A stretch of 64,000 nt of DNA from Henriciella pelagia (lineage in GTDB: Bacteria > Pseudomonadota > Alphaproteobacteria > Caulobacterales > Hyphomonadaceae), in the NCBI RefSeq assembly GCF_002088945.1, contig NZ_NCSU01000011.1, positions 62,001 through 126,000 of the forward strand, given 5' to 3'. Every line of letters begins with the position of its first letter. The first letter of the stretch is position 1. Made by a program: the position numbers and the translations under genes. The notes beneath the pieces are model-generated. The model made no database searches. It saw nothing but the letters and a program-made list of their open reading frames with translations, and had not been told where the DNA came from. Shown one piece after another: positions 6,130 to 14,372 of this stretch.

Positions 6130-7110
6130 ATGCGGGCGCTTTGCGTTGACAGGCTCGCTGAAGATTTTGCCGGCTGTTCTATCCGGTCGATTGATGTCCC
6201 GCGCCTGGCTGACGGTCAGATTCTGCTGAAAATTCGGGCGGGTAGTCTTGGCTTTCCTGATCTGCTGATGACCCACGGTGGATACCAGCATAAGCCCGAA
6301 CTTCCCTTCATTCCGGGAGGGGATGTTGCAGGTGATGTTATCGCCGTAGGGGCGGGAGTCGACACTTTTCAGGTGGGCGACCGGGTCGTTACTGGTGGGC
6401 TCGGCGGGGCGTTCGCAGAGTATGGCTCCTACGCGGCGGCCACGGCCCGAAAGATACCGGACCAGCTCAGCTATGCCGAGGCGGCGTCGGTCGGGTCGGC
6501 CTATCTCACAGCCTATGTTTCGCTCGTGCGCCGCGCCAATATCCAGCCTGGCGAATGGCTGCTTGTCCATGGCGCCGCTGGCGGCGTTGGTCTGGCCGCC
6601 GTGGACCTTGGCAAGCATCTCGGGGCGAAGGTCATTGCAGCCGCATCCAGCGATGAAAAACTCCGCCAAGTCAGCGAAGCCTACGCGACGGACGCGCTCG
6701 TCAACTCCTCGCAAGGGTTTCGTGAGAAGGTGAAAGACATCACAGGTGGCGGAGCGGACGTGATCTATGATCCTGTGGGCGGCGACATTTTTGACGAAAG
6801 TGTAAGGTGCATTGCCTTTGACGGGCGCCTGCTTGTCATCGGTTTCGCCTCAGGCCGCATCCCGAGCATTTCTGTCAACATGCCTCTGATCAAGGGGTTC
6901 TCGGTGGTGGGGGTGCGTGCTGGCGAGTATGGCCGCCGGTTTCCCGAGCGGGGCCGCGAAAACATGGAAGCGGTCTGGAGGCTCGTGGCCGACGGTGCCG
7001 TGAAGCCGCACGTGCACCGCATTTATGCGCTGGATGACTGGCGGACCGCTTTTTCCGACATGGAAGAGCGTCGGGTCGTAGGCAGAGTCGTCATTGACCC
7101 TTCGCGGTAA
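6130..7110 (+). CDS. Zinc-free MDR oxidoreductase, NADPH:quinone reductase type
   Basis: This is a medium-chain dehydrogenase/reductase of about 326 aa, a likely NADPH-dependent quinone or enone reductase. The GroES-like N-terminal domain contains the GFPDLLMTHGGY and PFIPGGDVAG signatures. The Rossmann domain has the dinucleotide loop GAAGGVG (residues 148-154) followed by YDPVGG. The catalytic-zinc Cys/His pattern of alcohol dehydrogenases is absent. The start was chosen because the family begins with a short M-(R/K)-A leader. In-frame ATGs at 6091 and 6031 would add poorly conserved residues. It converges with the monooxygenase gene, overlapping its 3' end by 20 bp. The physiological substrate is unknown. 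Confidence 0.8.
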   Translation: MRALCVDRLAEDFAGCSIRSIDVPRLADGQILLKIRAGSLGFPDLLMTHGGYQHKPELPFIPGGDVAGDVIAVGAGVDTFQVGDRVVTGGLGGAFAEYGSYAAATARKIPDQLSYAEAASVGSAYLTAYVSLVRRANIQPGEWLLVHGAAGGVGLAAVDLGKHLGAKVIAAASSDEKLRQVSEAYATDALVNSSQGFREKVKDITGGGADVIYDPVGGDIFDESVRCIAFDGRLLVIGFASGRIPSISVNMPLIKGFSVVGVRAGEYGRRFPERGRENMEAVWRLVADGAVKPHVHRIYALDDWRTAFSDMEERRVVGRVVIDPSR

Positions 7111-8302
7111 CGTCATGTGCGTAGATCCAGTCGAGGCGTGACCGGACAAAGCCCGGAGCGACGCTTCCGGCGAGCCACATTGGTCCGTAAGTGCCCAGCC
7201 GGGCAAGCGCGCTACGCCGATGGAACAGACCCATATTCGCGCGCGACGCTGCCTGCATTCTTGTCGTCCGGTGCATGCGGCGAGCTTCGTAACGTGCCAG
7301 ACCTGCCGAAACGTCACCCGCTGTCTTCAGGCTGTCTGCCAGAACCCAGGCATCCTCTATCGCCATGGCGGCTCCCTGCGCCTGGAAGGGCAGCATAGGG
7401 TGGCAGGCATCACCCAGCAGGGCAACAGGGCCATCCGTCCAGCGCTGCAGCGGGTTTCTGTCAAACAATGCCCAGCGAAAATGTGAGTCCGCCTTGTTGA
7501 TGAGTTCGGTGATGGTGAGATCCCAGCCGGCAAAATCCGCCAGGGCTTCGGCCTTGCTGCCCTTTTCGGTCCAGCTTTCGGTAGTCCAGTCTGATCGTTC
7601 GACAACGCCAACGAAGTTGGCGAGCTCACCGTTTCGAACCCGATAGGTCACGGCATGGCGTCCCTTGCCGGCCCACACGCAGGCTGTCGGCGGCGGCAGC
7701 CTGTCCAGCCGTTCGATTGGCACCGTTGCCCGCCAAGCGACATTACCGGTAAACCGGGGCGCGTCAGGTCCGGCAATCTGGGCACGAAGCCGCGAATGGA
7801 TGCCGTCTGCTCCCACGATGAGTGAGCCAGATAAGATGGCGCCCGAATCGAGCTTCAGTTGCGGTTGGTCACCATCCGTAGAGTATTGTTCAGCACGCGT
7901 GCCGAAACGAATTTCGGCCTGGCCCGTCTTGAGCAATTCGGCCGCTAGCGTTTCGACGAGATCGGCGCGGTGAACATGATAATATGGGGCGCCCCAGCCT
8001 GCTTCATCGAGTGGGATGCGGAAGACAGGCCGACCTGATCGCCCCAGTCGCAGCTCAAGCGCTTCGGGCTCAAATGCGACCGCCCGGACCGCATCAGACA
8101 CGCCAAGGGCGGAGAGAACTTTCACGGCATTCGGGCCGAGCTGCAGGCCCGCTCCCACTTCCCGGAAGCCTGACGCCGCTTCCAGAATGTGTACGGCCCA
8201 GCCCTGTCTTGCCAAGGCAAGCCCAGCGGTCAGCCCACCAATGCCGGCGCCTGCTATGAGCGCCAGTCTCTCAGTGCTTGAAGGTCCGGACGTTGATGGC
8301 AT
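7091..8302 (-). CDS. FAD-dependent monooxygenase (salicylate/3-hydroxybenzoate hydroxylase type)
   Basis: This is a 403-aa group A flavoprotein hydroxylase. It has the three family fingerprints: GAGIGG (residues 18-23) for the FAD ADP moiety, the DG motif VGADGIHSRLR (from 164) for FAD and NAD(P)H, and GDACHPMLPFQAQG (297-310) for the ribityl/pyrophosphate part. The last form is typical of salicylate 1-hydroxylase and 3-hydroxybenzoate 6-hydroxylase relatives. Such enzymes use NAD(P)H and O2 to hydroxylate aromatics in the cytoplasm. No aromatic-degradation genes flank it, so the substrate cannot be named. The ATG at 8302 has only a weak ribosome site. Confidence 0.85.
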   Translation of the reverse strand: MPSTSGPSSTERLALIAGAGIGGLTAGLALARQGWAVHILEAASGFREVGAGLQLGPNAVKVLSALGVSDAVRAVAFEPEALELRLGRSGRPVFRIPLDEAGWGAPYYHVHRADLVETLAAELLKTGQAEIRFGTRAEQYSTDGDQPQLKLDSGAILSGSLIVGADGIHSRLRAQIAGPDAPRFTGNVAWRATVPIERLDRLPPPTACVWAGKGRHAVTYRVRNGELANFVGVVERSDWTTESWTEKGSKAEALADFAGWDLTITELINKADSHFRWALFDRNPLQRWTDGPVALLGDACHPMLPFQAQGAAMAIEDAWVLADSLKTAGDVSAGLARYEARRMHRTTRMQAASRANMGLFHRRSALARLGTYGPMWLAGSVAPGFVRSRLDWIYAHDVTAKGQ

Positions 8303-8410
8303 TGTTCGGCTCTAGCAGGCGTCGGTACACCTGTCTCGCAGCAGAATTGTCGCCGTGCTTGCAGCGGGACCAATTCAGGCAGACAATCAGGCAAAGGTCG
8401 GGAGGGCCAG

Positions 8411-8992
8411 ATGATCTATCTTATAGCCGGTATCGTGCTGTTTTTCGGCACCCATCTCTTCACCACATTCAGGTCTCGTGCGCCCGGCAGCGACATCAAA
8501 GTGAAGCTCGGATACGGGCCGTATATGGGGCTCTACAGTCTGGCTGCGATCGCGGGTCTCGCCTTGCTCATTTATGGGTATGGGCAGATGCGGCCCTCCG
8601 CGGTGATCTGGCTGCCTCCAGTCTGGATGCGTCATCTGAATATCGCGATCCAGCTGGCCGCCTTTATCATTCTGTTCGCCGCATACACGCCGACGGGTTA
8701 CATCAAGAAGACGCTGAAACACCCGATGCTGGTTGGCATCAAGCTCTGGGCCTTGGGACACTTGCTGGCAAATGGCGAACTTAATTCCATTCTGCTGTTC
8801 GCCAGCTTTCTCGCCTATGCCGTGATTGACCGGATCGCCTTGAAGAGGCGCGGTGACAATGGTCCGCCACCGGGCACTGTTCCGAACATTACAGGTGATG
8901 TTCTGGCGGTCTCTCTCGGCGCCGGCTTCTGGGCGGCGATGGTATTCGGCCTGCATCAGATGCTGTTCGGCATGCCGGTGCTGACCGGTTAA
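8411..8992 (+). CDS. NnrU family inner-membrane protein
   Basis: This 193-aa protein has about six hydrophobic segments. It carries the NnrU-family pattern: an early GTHLFTTFR, then GPYMGLYSL, and late TGYIKKTLKHPMLVGIKLWALGHLLANG. That last stretch, with conserved His/Lys/Trp residues between helices, is the family hallmark. NnrU proteins were named from nitrite/NO-reduction loci and relate to isoprenoid-associated membrane enzymes of the Z-ISO type. No denitrification genes are nearby, so only the family is assigned. It is divergent from the monooxygenase gene and about 60 bp ahead of panB. Confidence 0.85.
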   Translation: MIYLIAGIVLFFGTHLFTTFRSRAPGSDIKVKLGYGPYMGLYSLAAIAGLALLIYGYGQMRPSAVIWLPPVWMRHLNIAIQLAAFIILFAAYTPTGYIKKTLKHPMLVGIKLWALGHLLANGELNSILLFASFLAYAVIDRIALKRRGDNGPPPGTVPNITGDVLAVSLGAGFWAAMVFGLHQMLFGMPVLTG

Positions 8993-9053
8993 TCGTCGCG
9001 AAGCGGCCAAGATTTCTTGTCGGCTGGCAGGTCGCGCGCTAAGGCTCTTGCCC

Positions 9054-9920
9054 ATGTCAATGCAAACCCGGATTCAGCGAAAAACCGTTCGCGACATTGC
9101 TGCTGCCAAGGGCGGTCAGCCGCTCGTCTGCCTCACCGCCTATGATGCGCCCATGGCGGAGATCATGGACCCCCACGCCGACCTTATCCTCGTCGGAGAT
9201 AGCGTTGGAATGGTTGTCCACGGTCTGCCGTCCACTGTCGGTGTGACAATGGAAATGATGATCCTGCATGGACAGGCCGTCATGCGCGGCTCAAAGCAGG
9301 CATTTGTCGTCGTCGACATGCCGTTCGGAAGTTACGAGACCAATGCCGACCAGGCCTTCCTCAACGCCGCGCGTCTCATGAAGGAAACCGGATGCCAGGC
9401 GGTGAAGATTGAGAGCGGTGCCTATGCGGCGCACCAGATTCGGCATCTGGTTGACCGGGGCGTTCCCGTCATGGGCCATGTCGGCCTTCGCCCGCAGGCC
9501 ATAAATGTGGTGGGCGGTTTCAAGGCACAGGGCCGGAATGATGATGAACGCGCCCGCGTCATGGAAGAAGCGAAAGCGGCGGAAGAGGCTGGCGCATTCT
9601 CCATTGTGGTCGAAGGCGTCGCGGAAGACCTCGCTGAAGAAATTACGCAGGCGGTCAGCATTCCAACGATTGGCATCGGGGCATCGGCCACCTGTGATGG
9701 TCAGATTCTTGTGACGCATGATATGCTCGGCCTGTTCGACTGGACGCCAAAATTCGTTCGCGCATACGGCAACATGCGCGCCGAAATCGAACAATCAGTC
9801 AAGGAATATGCGGACGATGTCCGTGCCCGTGCCTTTCCCGGATCCGCAGAAACCTACAAGCTGCCCAAAGCTGGAGACAAACGGCTTTCTCGCCTTGGCG
9901 GGGACAAGTCCGGCGGTTAG
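9054..9920 (+). CDS. panB: 3-methyl-2-oxobutanoate hydroxymethyltransferase
   Basis: PanB transfers a hydroxymethyl group from methylene-tetrahydrofolate to 2-oxoisovalerate, the first committed step of pantothenate and CoA synthesis. The 288-aa product matches the usual PanB length. Visible family motifs are TAYDAP, LVGDSVGMV (metal-ligand Asp49), VVVDMPFGSYE (metal-ligand Asp88), AVKIE (residues 116-120), VMGHVGLRPQ and TIGIGA. The ATG at 9054 is preferred over the TTG two codons upstream. panC is not adjacent. A YfgM-like gene follows 46 bp later and may be cotranscribed. Confidence 0.95.
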   Translation: MSMQTRIQRKTVRDIAAAKGGQPLVCLTAYDAPMAEIMDPHADLILVGDSVGMVVHGLPSTVGVTMEMMILHGQAVMRGSKQAFVVVDMPFGSYETNADQAFLNAARLMKETGCQAVKIESGAYAAHQIRHLVDRGVPVMGHVGLRPQAINVVGGFKAQGRNDDERARVMEEAKAAEEAGAFSIVVEGVAEDLAEEITQAVSIPTIGIGASATCDGQILVTHDMLGLFDWTPKFVRAYGNMRAEIEQSVKEYADDVRARAFPGSAETYKLPKAGDKRLSRLGGDKSGG

Positions 9921-9966
9921 GGTGCGCGAGCTGCGGCAGCGATTTTGAACATGTGGAGTAGGCCAG

Positions 9967-10722
9967 TTGGCTGATATCTTTGAGGAAGTTGAAGAAGGCC
10001 TCCGGCAGGACCGGGCCGCAAAGCTCTGGAAGAGATACGGCGTATTCGCCTATCTGGCCGCAGCGCTGCTTATTGGCGGTGTTGCGCTGAATGAGTACCT
10101 GCAGGCCCGTAATGCTGAAGAGGTTGAGGCAGGCGCGCTGCGATTCGAGACCGGGCTTGATGAGCTGAGTGAGCAGGACTGGGCGAGTGCGAGCGCAACG
10201 CTCGAAGCCTTGACCAAAGAAGACCGTGAAATTTCACCGCTCGCTGCCAACTATCTCGCGCAGGCACGCCTTGAGGGCGGCGAAGACGTCGCTGGCGCGA
10301 TCGCTGCTCTCGAGCAGGCTGCAAATACTGAAACACCCATCGGCAAGGCGTCCCTGCTGAAAGCGGCGTATCTGAAATCTGCCACGATGAGCCGCGCCGA
10401 ACTGGAAACCTATCTCGGCGCGCTTGCAGATGACGAATCCGGCTTTGGCGCATTGGCAACCGAATTGCTGGCGGCAGCGTCAGCCGCCGAAGGCGACTAT
10501 CTGAAAGCGCGTCAGGACTTCAACTATCTTGCCGTGTCCCACGCTTTTGCCACCAGTGCCGTCAAGGATCGTGCAAGAGCCGCACTCGCTGCGATTCCCC
10601 GCGCGCCTGCAGGCGCGCAAGAGGCGCCCGCAGATGAAGCCGTGTCGGCGGAAACCGCAGCGACACCAGACACTGAAACAGAGCCGGGGGCCGGGGCCGC
10701 CGACGGAGAACCACAAGAATGA
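9967..10722 (+). CDS. YfgM-like membrane-anchored TPR protein
   Basis: This 251-aa protein starts at TTG, placed seven to eight bases after a strong GGAGTAGG. No alternative ATG keeps the conserved N-terminus ADIFEEVEEGLRQD. A basic segment and one membrane helix (about residues 25-45) are followed by Ala/Leu-rich TPR-like helices facing the periplasm and an acidic Ala/Pro/Glu-rich tail from about 205. This matches the YfgM/ancillary SecYEG and BamB-linked family. Its stop overlaps the bamB start (ATGA), as in many proteobacteria where yfgM, bamB and der form one cluster. It probably acts as a periplasmic chaperone or protein-interaction factor in envelope biogenesis. Confidence 0.85.
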   Translation: MADIFEEVEEGLRQDRAAKLWKRYGVFAYLAAALLIGGVALNEYLQARNAEEVEAGALRFETGLDELSEQDWASASATLEALTKEDREISPLAANYLAQARLEGGEDVAGAIAALEQAANTETPIGKASLLKAAYLKSATMSRAELETYLGALADDESGFGALATELLAAASAAEGDYLKARQDFNYLAVSHAFATSAVKDRARAALAAIPRAPAGAQEAPADEAVSAETAATPDTETEPGAGAADGEPQE

Positions 10723-12065
10723 CCTTTCAAACTTATTTCAGGCTGGGTGTCGTCGTCCTGCTGACGGCTTCGCTTGCCGGATGTTCCTATTTTCGCGGAC
10801 AGCGCGCCGAAAAGGAGCGCCTCAGCGAAGAAGAAAAGGCCGGACGGATCGAAATGGTCCTCGGGGACGAAGCGCTTGAGGCTGATCCATCACTGGCCGG
10901 AACGCCCGTGAGCCTGCCTGCCGCAAAGGCACTGGCAAGCTGGCCGCAGGCTGGTTCCAGCGCGACCAAATCGCCAGGCCATGTTGCGGCGGCATCTGCC
11001 ATGCAGGTTGCATGGCGGGTCGATGCCGGCGCTGGTTCAAGCCGCCGTTCTGCCCTGACGACAACACCGGTCGCAAGTGAAACCACCATCTTCGTCATCG
11101 ACGCAAAACAGACGGTGCGTGCGTTTGACGTCAATTCCGGCAAGCGGCTGTGGCAACGCGAGCTGAAGTCCGGAAACAGCCGTGACCAGATCGGCATCGG
11201 ATCGGGACTGGCCGTGGCCGGAGACCGACTGATCGTTGCCAGCGGCTATGGCTTTGTCAGCGCGCTTGACGTTTCCAATGGCGCAGAGATCTGGCGGCGA
11301 GACATGGAGGCACCGATGACCGGGTCTCCGACGATCAAGGATGGCCGCGCTTTCGTGTCGTCCAACAATAATGAGGTCTTCGCCATCGACGTTAGTTCCG
11401 GCCAGGTGCTGTGGACGGACCAGGCCATTGCTGAGTCGGCCCGGATTCTGGGCTCGCCGAGCTCTGCAGCGGTCGAGGACATCGTCATCACGCCATATTC
11501 CTCCGGTGAAATCATTGCCTATCTCGCTGCCAATGGCCGCCGGCTCTGGACCGAAGCTTTGTCGCGGCCGGGTCGGTTCACGCCAATCTCCTCCATCAAT
11601 GATATCGCCTCTCGCCCGGTTATTGGCGGCGGTCTTGTCTTTGCCGCCAACCAGTCGGGTGTCATGGCGGCGATTGACGGCCGTTCAGGCAGCCGCGTCT
11701 GGGTTCAGCCGGTTGGCTCCACATCTGCACCGGCGCTTGCTGGGGAGTATATCTTCGTGTCCGGCACAAATGGCCAGATTGTCTGCCTCAATGCTGGCAC
11801 CGGTCAGATCTACTGGGTGAAGCAGCTGCGCCAGTTCGAGAAGCAGGAGAAGAAGAAGGGCCGGATTTCCTATGCCGGACCGATTGTGGCATCCAACCAG
11901 GTCCTGGTGGTGTCTTCACGCGGCGAACTCATCAGCCTGTCGCCTCAGACGGGCGAGCGCACCGGTGCCATCGACCTTGGCGATCCGGTGTACCTTGAAC
12001 CCATCTCAGTGGGCGACAAGGTATTTGTGCTGACAGATGATGCGCGCCTGATCGCAATCCGCTAA
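10719..12065 (+). CDS. bamB: Outer-membrane assembly lipoprotein BamB
   Basis: BamB is the beta-propeller lipoprotein of the BAM complex that helps insert beta-barrel proteins into the outer membrane. The 448-aa product has a lipobox LAGC (Cys22), a linker of about 80 residues and repeated PQQ-like propeller blades (WQRELKSG, IWRRDMEAP, VLWTDQ, RVWVQPVG, IYWVKQL). It is longer than E. coli BamB because of the N-terminal linker. Translational coupling to the YfgM-like gene (4-bp overlap) and the following der reproduce the classical gene order. The assignment rests on propeller motif, lipobox and synteny. Confidence 0.93.
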   Translation: MTFQTYFRLGVVVLLTASLAGCSYFRGQRAEKERLSEEEKAGRIEMVLGDEALEADPSLAGTPVSLPAAKALASWPQAGSSATKSPGHVAAASAMQVAWRVDAGAGSSRRSALTTTPVASETTIFVIDAKQTVRAFDVNSGKRLWQRELKSGNSRDQIGIGSGLAVAGDRLIVASGYGFVSALDVSNGAEIWRRDMEAPMTGSPTIKDGRAFVSSNNNEVFAIDVSSGQVLWTDQAIAESARILGSPSSAAVEDIVITPYSSGEIIAYLAANGRRLWTEALSRPGRFTPISSINDIASRPVIGGGLVFAANQSGVMAAIDGRSGSRVWVQPVGSTSAPALAGEYIFVSGTNGQIVCLNAGTGQIYWVKQLRQFEKQEKKKGRISYAGPIVASNQVLVVSSRGELISLSPQTGERTGAIDLGDPVYLEPISVGDKVFVLTDDARLIAIR

Positions 12066-12113
12066 ACGGCTGCGCTCACTCGCCAGATCTGAAATTCGGG
12101 GAAGGGGCGCTCC

Positions 12114-13649
12114 ATGCCGCTGAAAATTGCAATTGTTGGTCGCCCGAATGTCGGTAAGTCGACGCTGTTCAACCGACTTGCCGGTAAGCAGCTCGCACTG
12201 GTCGACGACCAGCCTGGCGTTACCCGTGACCGCAAGGAAGCGCCCGGCCGGCTTGCGGATCTGCCACTTATCCTGATCGACACTGCAGGCTTCGAAGATG
12301 TGCATGACGACTCGCTGGAAGCGCGCATGCGCAGCCAGACCGAGATCGCCATCCGTGAGGCAGAACTGGCCCTGTTTCTGATCGATGCACGCGTCGGCGT
12401 TACGCCTATGGATGAGCGATTTGCGAACGTGCTTCGCAAGGCTGATCTGCCGGTCGTGCTCGCCGCCAACAAGGCAGAAGGCAATCAGGGCGATATGGGC
12501 CTCGCGGAAGCCTGGTCGCTTGGCTTTGGCGAACCGGTTGGACTGTCAGGGGCGCATGGCGAGGGAATGGGCGAGCTCTATGGGGCCATCCGCACCGCCC
12601 TCGGTGAAGAAGCATTCGAAGCGGCCTTTGCCGAGGATGATGCTGCAGAAGGCGCAGGCTTCGACGATGAAATTCTCGACAAGCTGGCGGAAATCGACGT
12701 TGACGATCCGAACCTTTCTGAAGATGAGCTGACTGCTGCGCTCGAAGCGGCAGGTATCGATGACGCCGCAGAAGCTGAGGCGCAGCTGGCCGCGCGCGAG
12801 GAAGCCAGGAAAAAGCCAATCCGGCTTGCCATTGTCGGTCGCCCCAATGCCGGCAAGTCGACACTGATTAATCAGCTTCTCGGTGAGCAACGGGTGCTGA
12901 CGGGTCCCGAGGCTGGAATCACGCGTGACTCGATCGCCGTCGACTGGACCTATGAGGGACGCAAGGTGAAGCTGGTCGATACGGCCGGCCTGCGCCGCAA
13001 GGCCAAGGTCCAGGAAAAGCTGGAGCGCATGTCGACGGGCGAAACCGTACGCTCGCTGAAATATGCCGATATCGTCGCCCTGGTGATGGATGCGGACGAG
13101 GCGTTTGAAAAACAGGACCTGCAGATTGCGGACCTGGCGATTCGTGAAGGCCGCGGCCTGGTCTTCGTCATCTCGAAATGGGACCTTGTCGAGAACCACG
13201 CGCAGAAGATGCGCGAACTTTCCGAAATGGCGAAAGTGCTGCTGCCAAACGCCAAGGGCGCGCCTGTGGTGACGCTGTCAGGCCTGACCGGCAAGCGGGT
13301 GGACCGCTTTATGCCCGCTGTCGCCAAGGTCTATGATGACTGGTCGGCGCGGGTAAAAACCGGCGACCTCAATCGTTGGCTTCGCTACACGATAGAGCGG
13401 CACCCGCCGCCATCGGTGCACGGCAAGCGGATTAAGCCGCGCTACATGGCGCAGATGAAGTCGCGGCCACCCACTTTCGTGCTGATCGCCTCACGCGGCG
13501 AACATATGCCAGAGCAGTACAAGCGATTCCTGATCAACGGCATTCGAGAGGGTTTTGACCTGCCGGGCGTGCCGATACGGCTGTTTGTCCGTCAGGGCAG
13601 CAATCCATTCGCGGACAAGTACAAGCCGGGCAAGAAGAAAAAAGCTTAG
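12114..13649 (+). CDS. der: Ribosome biogenesis GTPase Der (EngA)
   Basis: Der is the essential GTPase with two tandem G domains and a C-terminal KH-like domain that assists 50S maturation. Both G1 loops are present (GRPNVGKST near residue 8 and GRPNAGKST near 241), each followed by its DTAG motif (DTAGFED and DTAGLRR) and an NKxD/SKWD specificity motif. The C-terminal KH domain contains HPPPSVHGKRIKPRYMAQ. The acidic linker between the G domains (about 170-235) is long. The tail ends in Lys-rich KKKKA. At 511 aa it is slightly longer than E. coli Der. It converges on an SDR gene with a 4-bp overlap. Confidence 0.97.
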   Translation: MPLKIAIVGRPNVGKSTLFNRLAGKQLALVDDQPGVTRDRKEAPGRLADLPLILIDTAGFEDVHDDSLEARMRSQTEIAIREAELALFLIDARVGVTPMDERFANVLRKADLPVVLAANKAEGNQGDMGLAEAWSLGFGEPVGLSGAHGEGMGELYGAIRTALGEEAFEAAFAEDDAAEGAGFDDEILDKLAEIDVDDPNLSEDELTAALEAAGIDDAAEAEAQLAAREEARKKPIRLAIVGRPNAGKSTLINQLLGEQRVLTGPEAGITRDSIAVDWTYEGRKVKLVDTAGLRRKAKVQEKLERMSTGETVRSLKYADIVALVMDADEAFEKQDLQIADLAIREGRGLVFVISKWDLVENHAQKMRELSEMAKVLLPNAKGAPVVTLSGLTGKRVDRFMPAVAKVYDDWSARVKTGDLNRWLRYTIERHPPPSVHGKRIKPRYMAQMKSRPPTFVLIASRGEHMPEQYKRFLINGIREGFDLPGVPIRLFVRQGSNPFADKYKPGKKKKA

Positions 13650-14344
13650 TCCTTCGCCGTAACGCGTTCGCCGTTGCGGGTTTCCTCGGCCGTCAATAGA
13701 GGAATGAGCTTCGCAACAATCTCTTCCGGTGTCGGCAATGTCATCGGGTCTTCGCCAGGCATGGCGTCGGCCCGCATCTGCGTACGTGTCGCGCCGGGGT
13801 CGAACAGGTTGATCCGGAACTTGGTTTTCTCGTTCTCGTCGGCCCATGCCGCAATCATGCCCTCAAGGCCCGCCTTGGATGCCTGGTAGGGGCCCCAGAA
13901 GGCCCGCGGGCGGGGTACAACACCGGACGTAACGAATACAGCTCGTGGTGTTTCTGACCGAGCCAGAAGCGGTGACATGGCCCGTATGAGCCGCCAATTG
14001 GCCGTTAGGTTCACCTCGATCGTTTCTTCAAAGCTGCGCGGGCCAACCGTCTGCAGCGGTCCAAGTGTGCCCAGGATACCGGCGTTGCCAAGCAGTCCGT
14101 CGAGGCGTCCGAATCGTGACGCCAGTGCCTGGCCAACGGTTTCGAATGCCGTCTTGTCCTTCAGATCCATCGGGATGAGCGTTGCGCTCCCGTCCGCAGC
14201 CTTGATGGCATCGTCGAGCTTTTCCAGAGCAAGCTTGGAGCGCGAAATCGCGATGACGTGGTGGCCGTTCGAAGCGAGTGCCAATGCTGCGGCCTTGCCG
14301 ATGCCTCTGGAGGCCCCGGTGACGAGGGTAATGCGTTTGTCCAT
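13646..14344 (-). CDS. SDR family oxidoreductase
   Basis: This is a classical short-chain dehydrogenase of 232 aa. It has the cofactor loop TGASRGIG (residues 9-16), NAG at 86-88, and the catalytic Ser139, Tyr152 and Lys156 arranged as S-x12-YQASK. Architecture and length resemble the YciK/FabG-like group. The substrate cannot be read from sequence. It is the last gene of the minus-strand run radA-cvpA-purF, 28 bp after purF, so it is probably cotranscribed. Its stop overlaps the end of convergent der by 4 bp. Confidence 0.88.
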   Translation of the reverse strand: MDKRITLVTGASRGIGKAAALALASNGHHVIAISRSKLALEKLDDAIKAADGSATLIPMDLKDKTAFETVGQALASRFGRLDGLLGNAGILGTLGPLQTVGPRSFEETIEVNLTANWRLIRAMSPLLARSETPRAVFVTSGVVPRPRAFWGPYQASKAGLEGMIAAWADENEKTKFRINLFDPGATRTQMRADAMPGEDPMTLPTPEEIVAKLIPLLTAEETRNGERVTAKD

Positions 14345-14372
14345 GTCGGGCGGGTTAGACTGGGAGGCGGCT

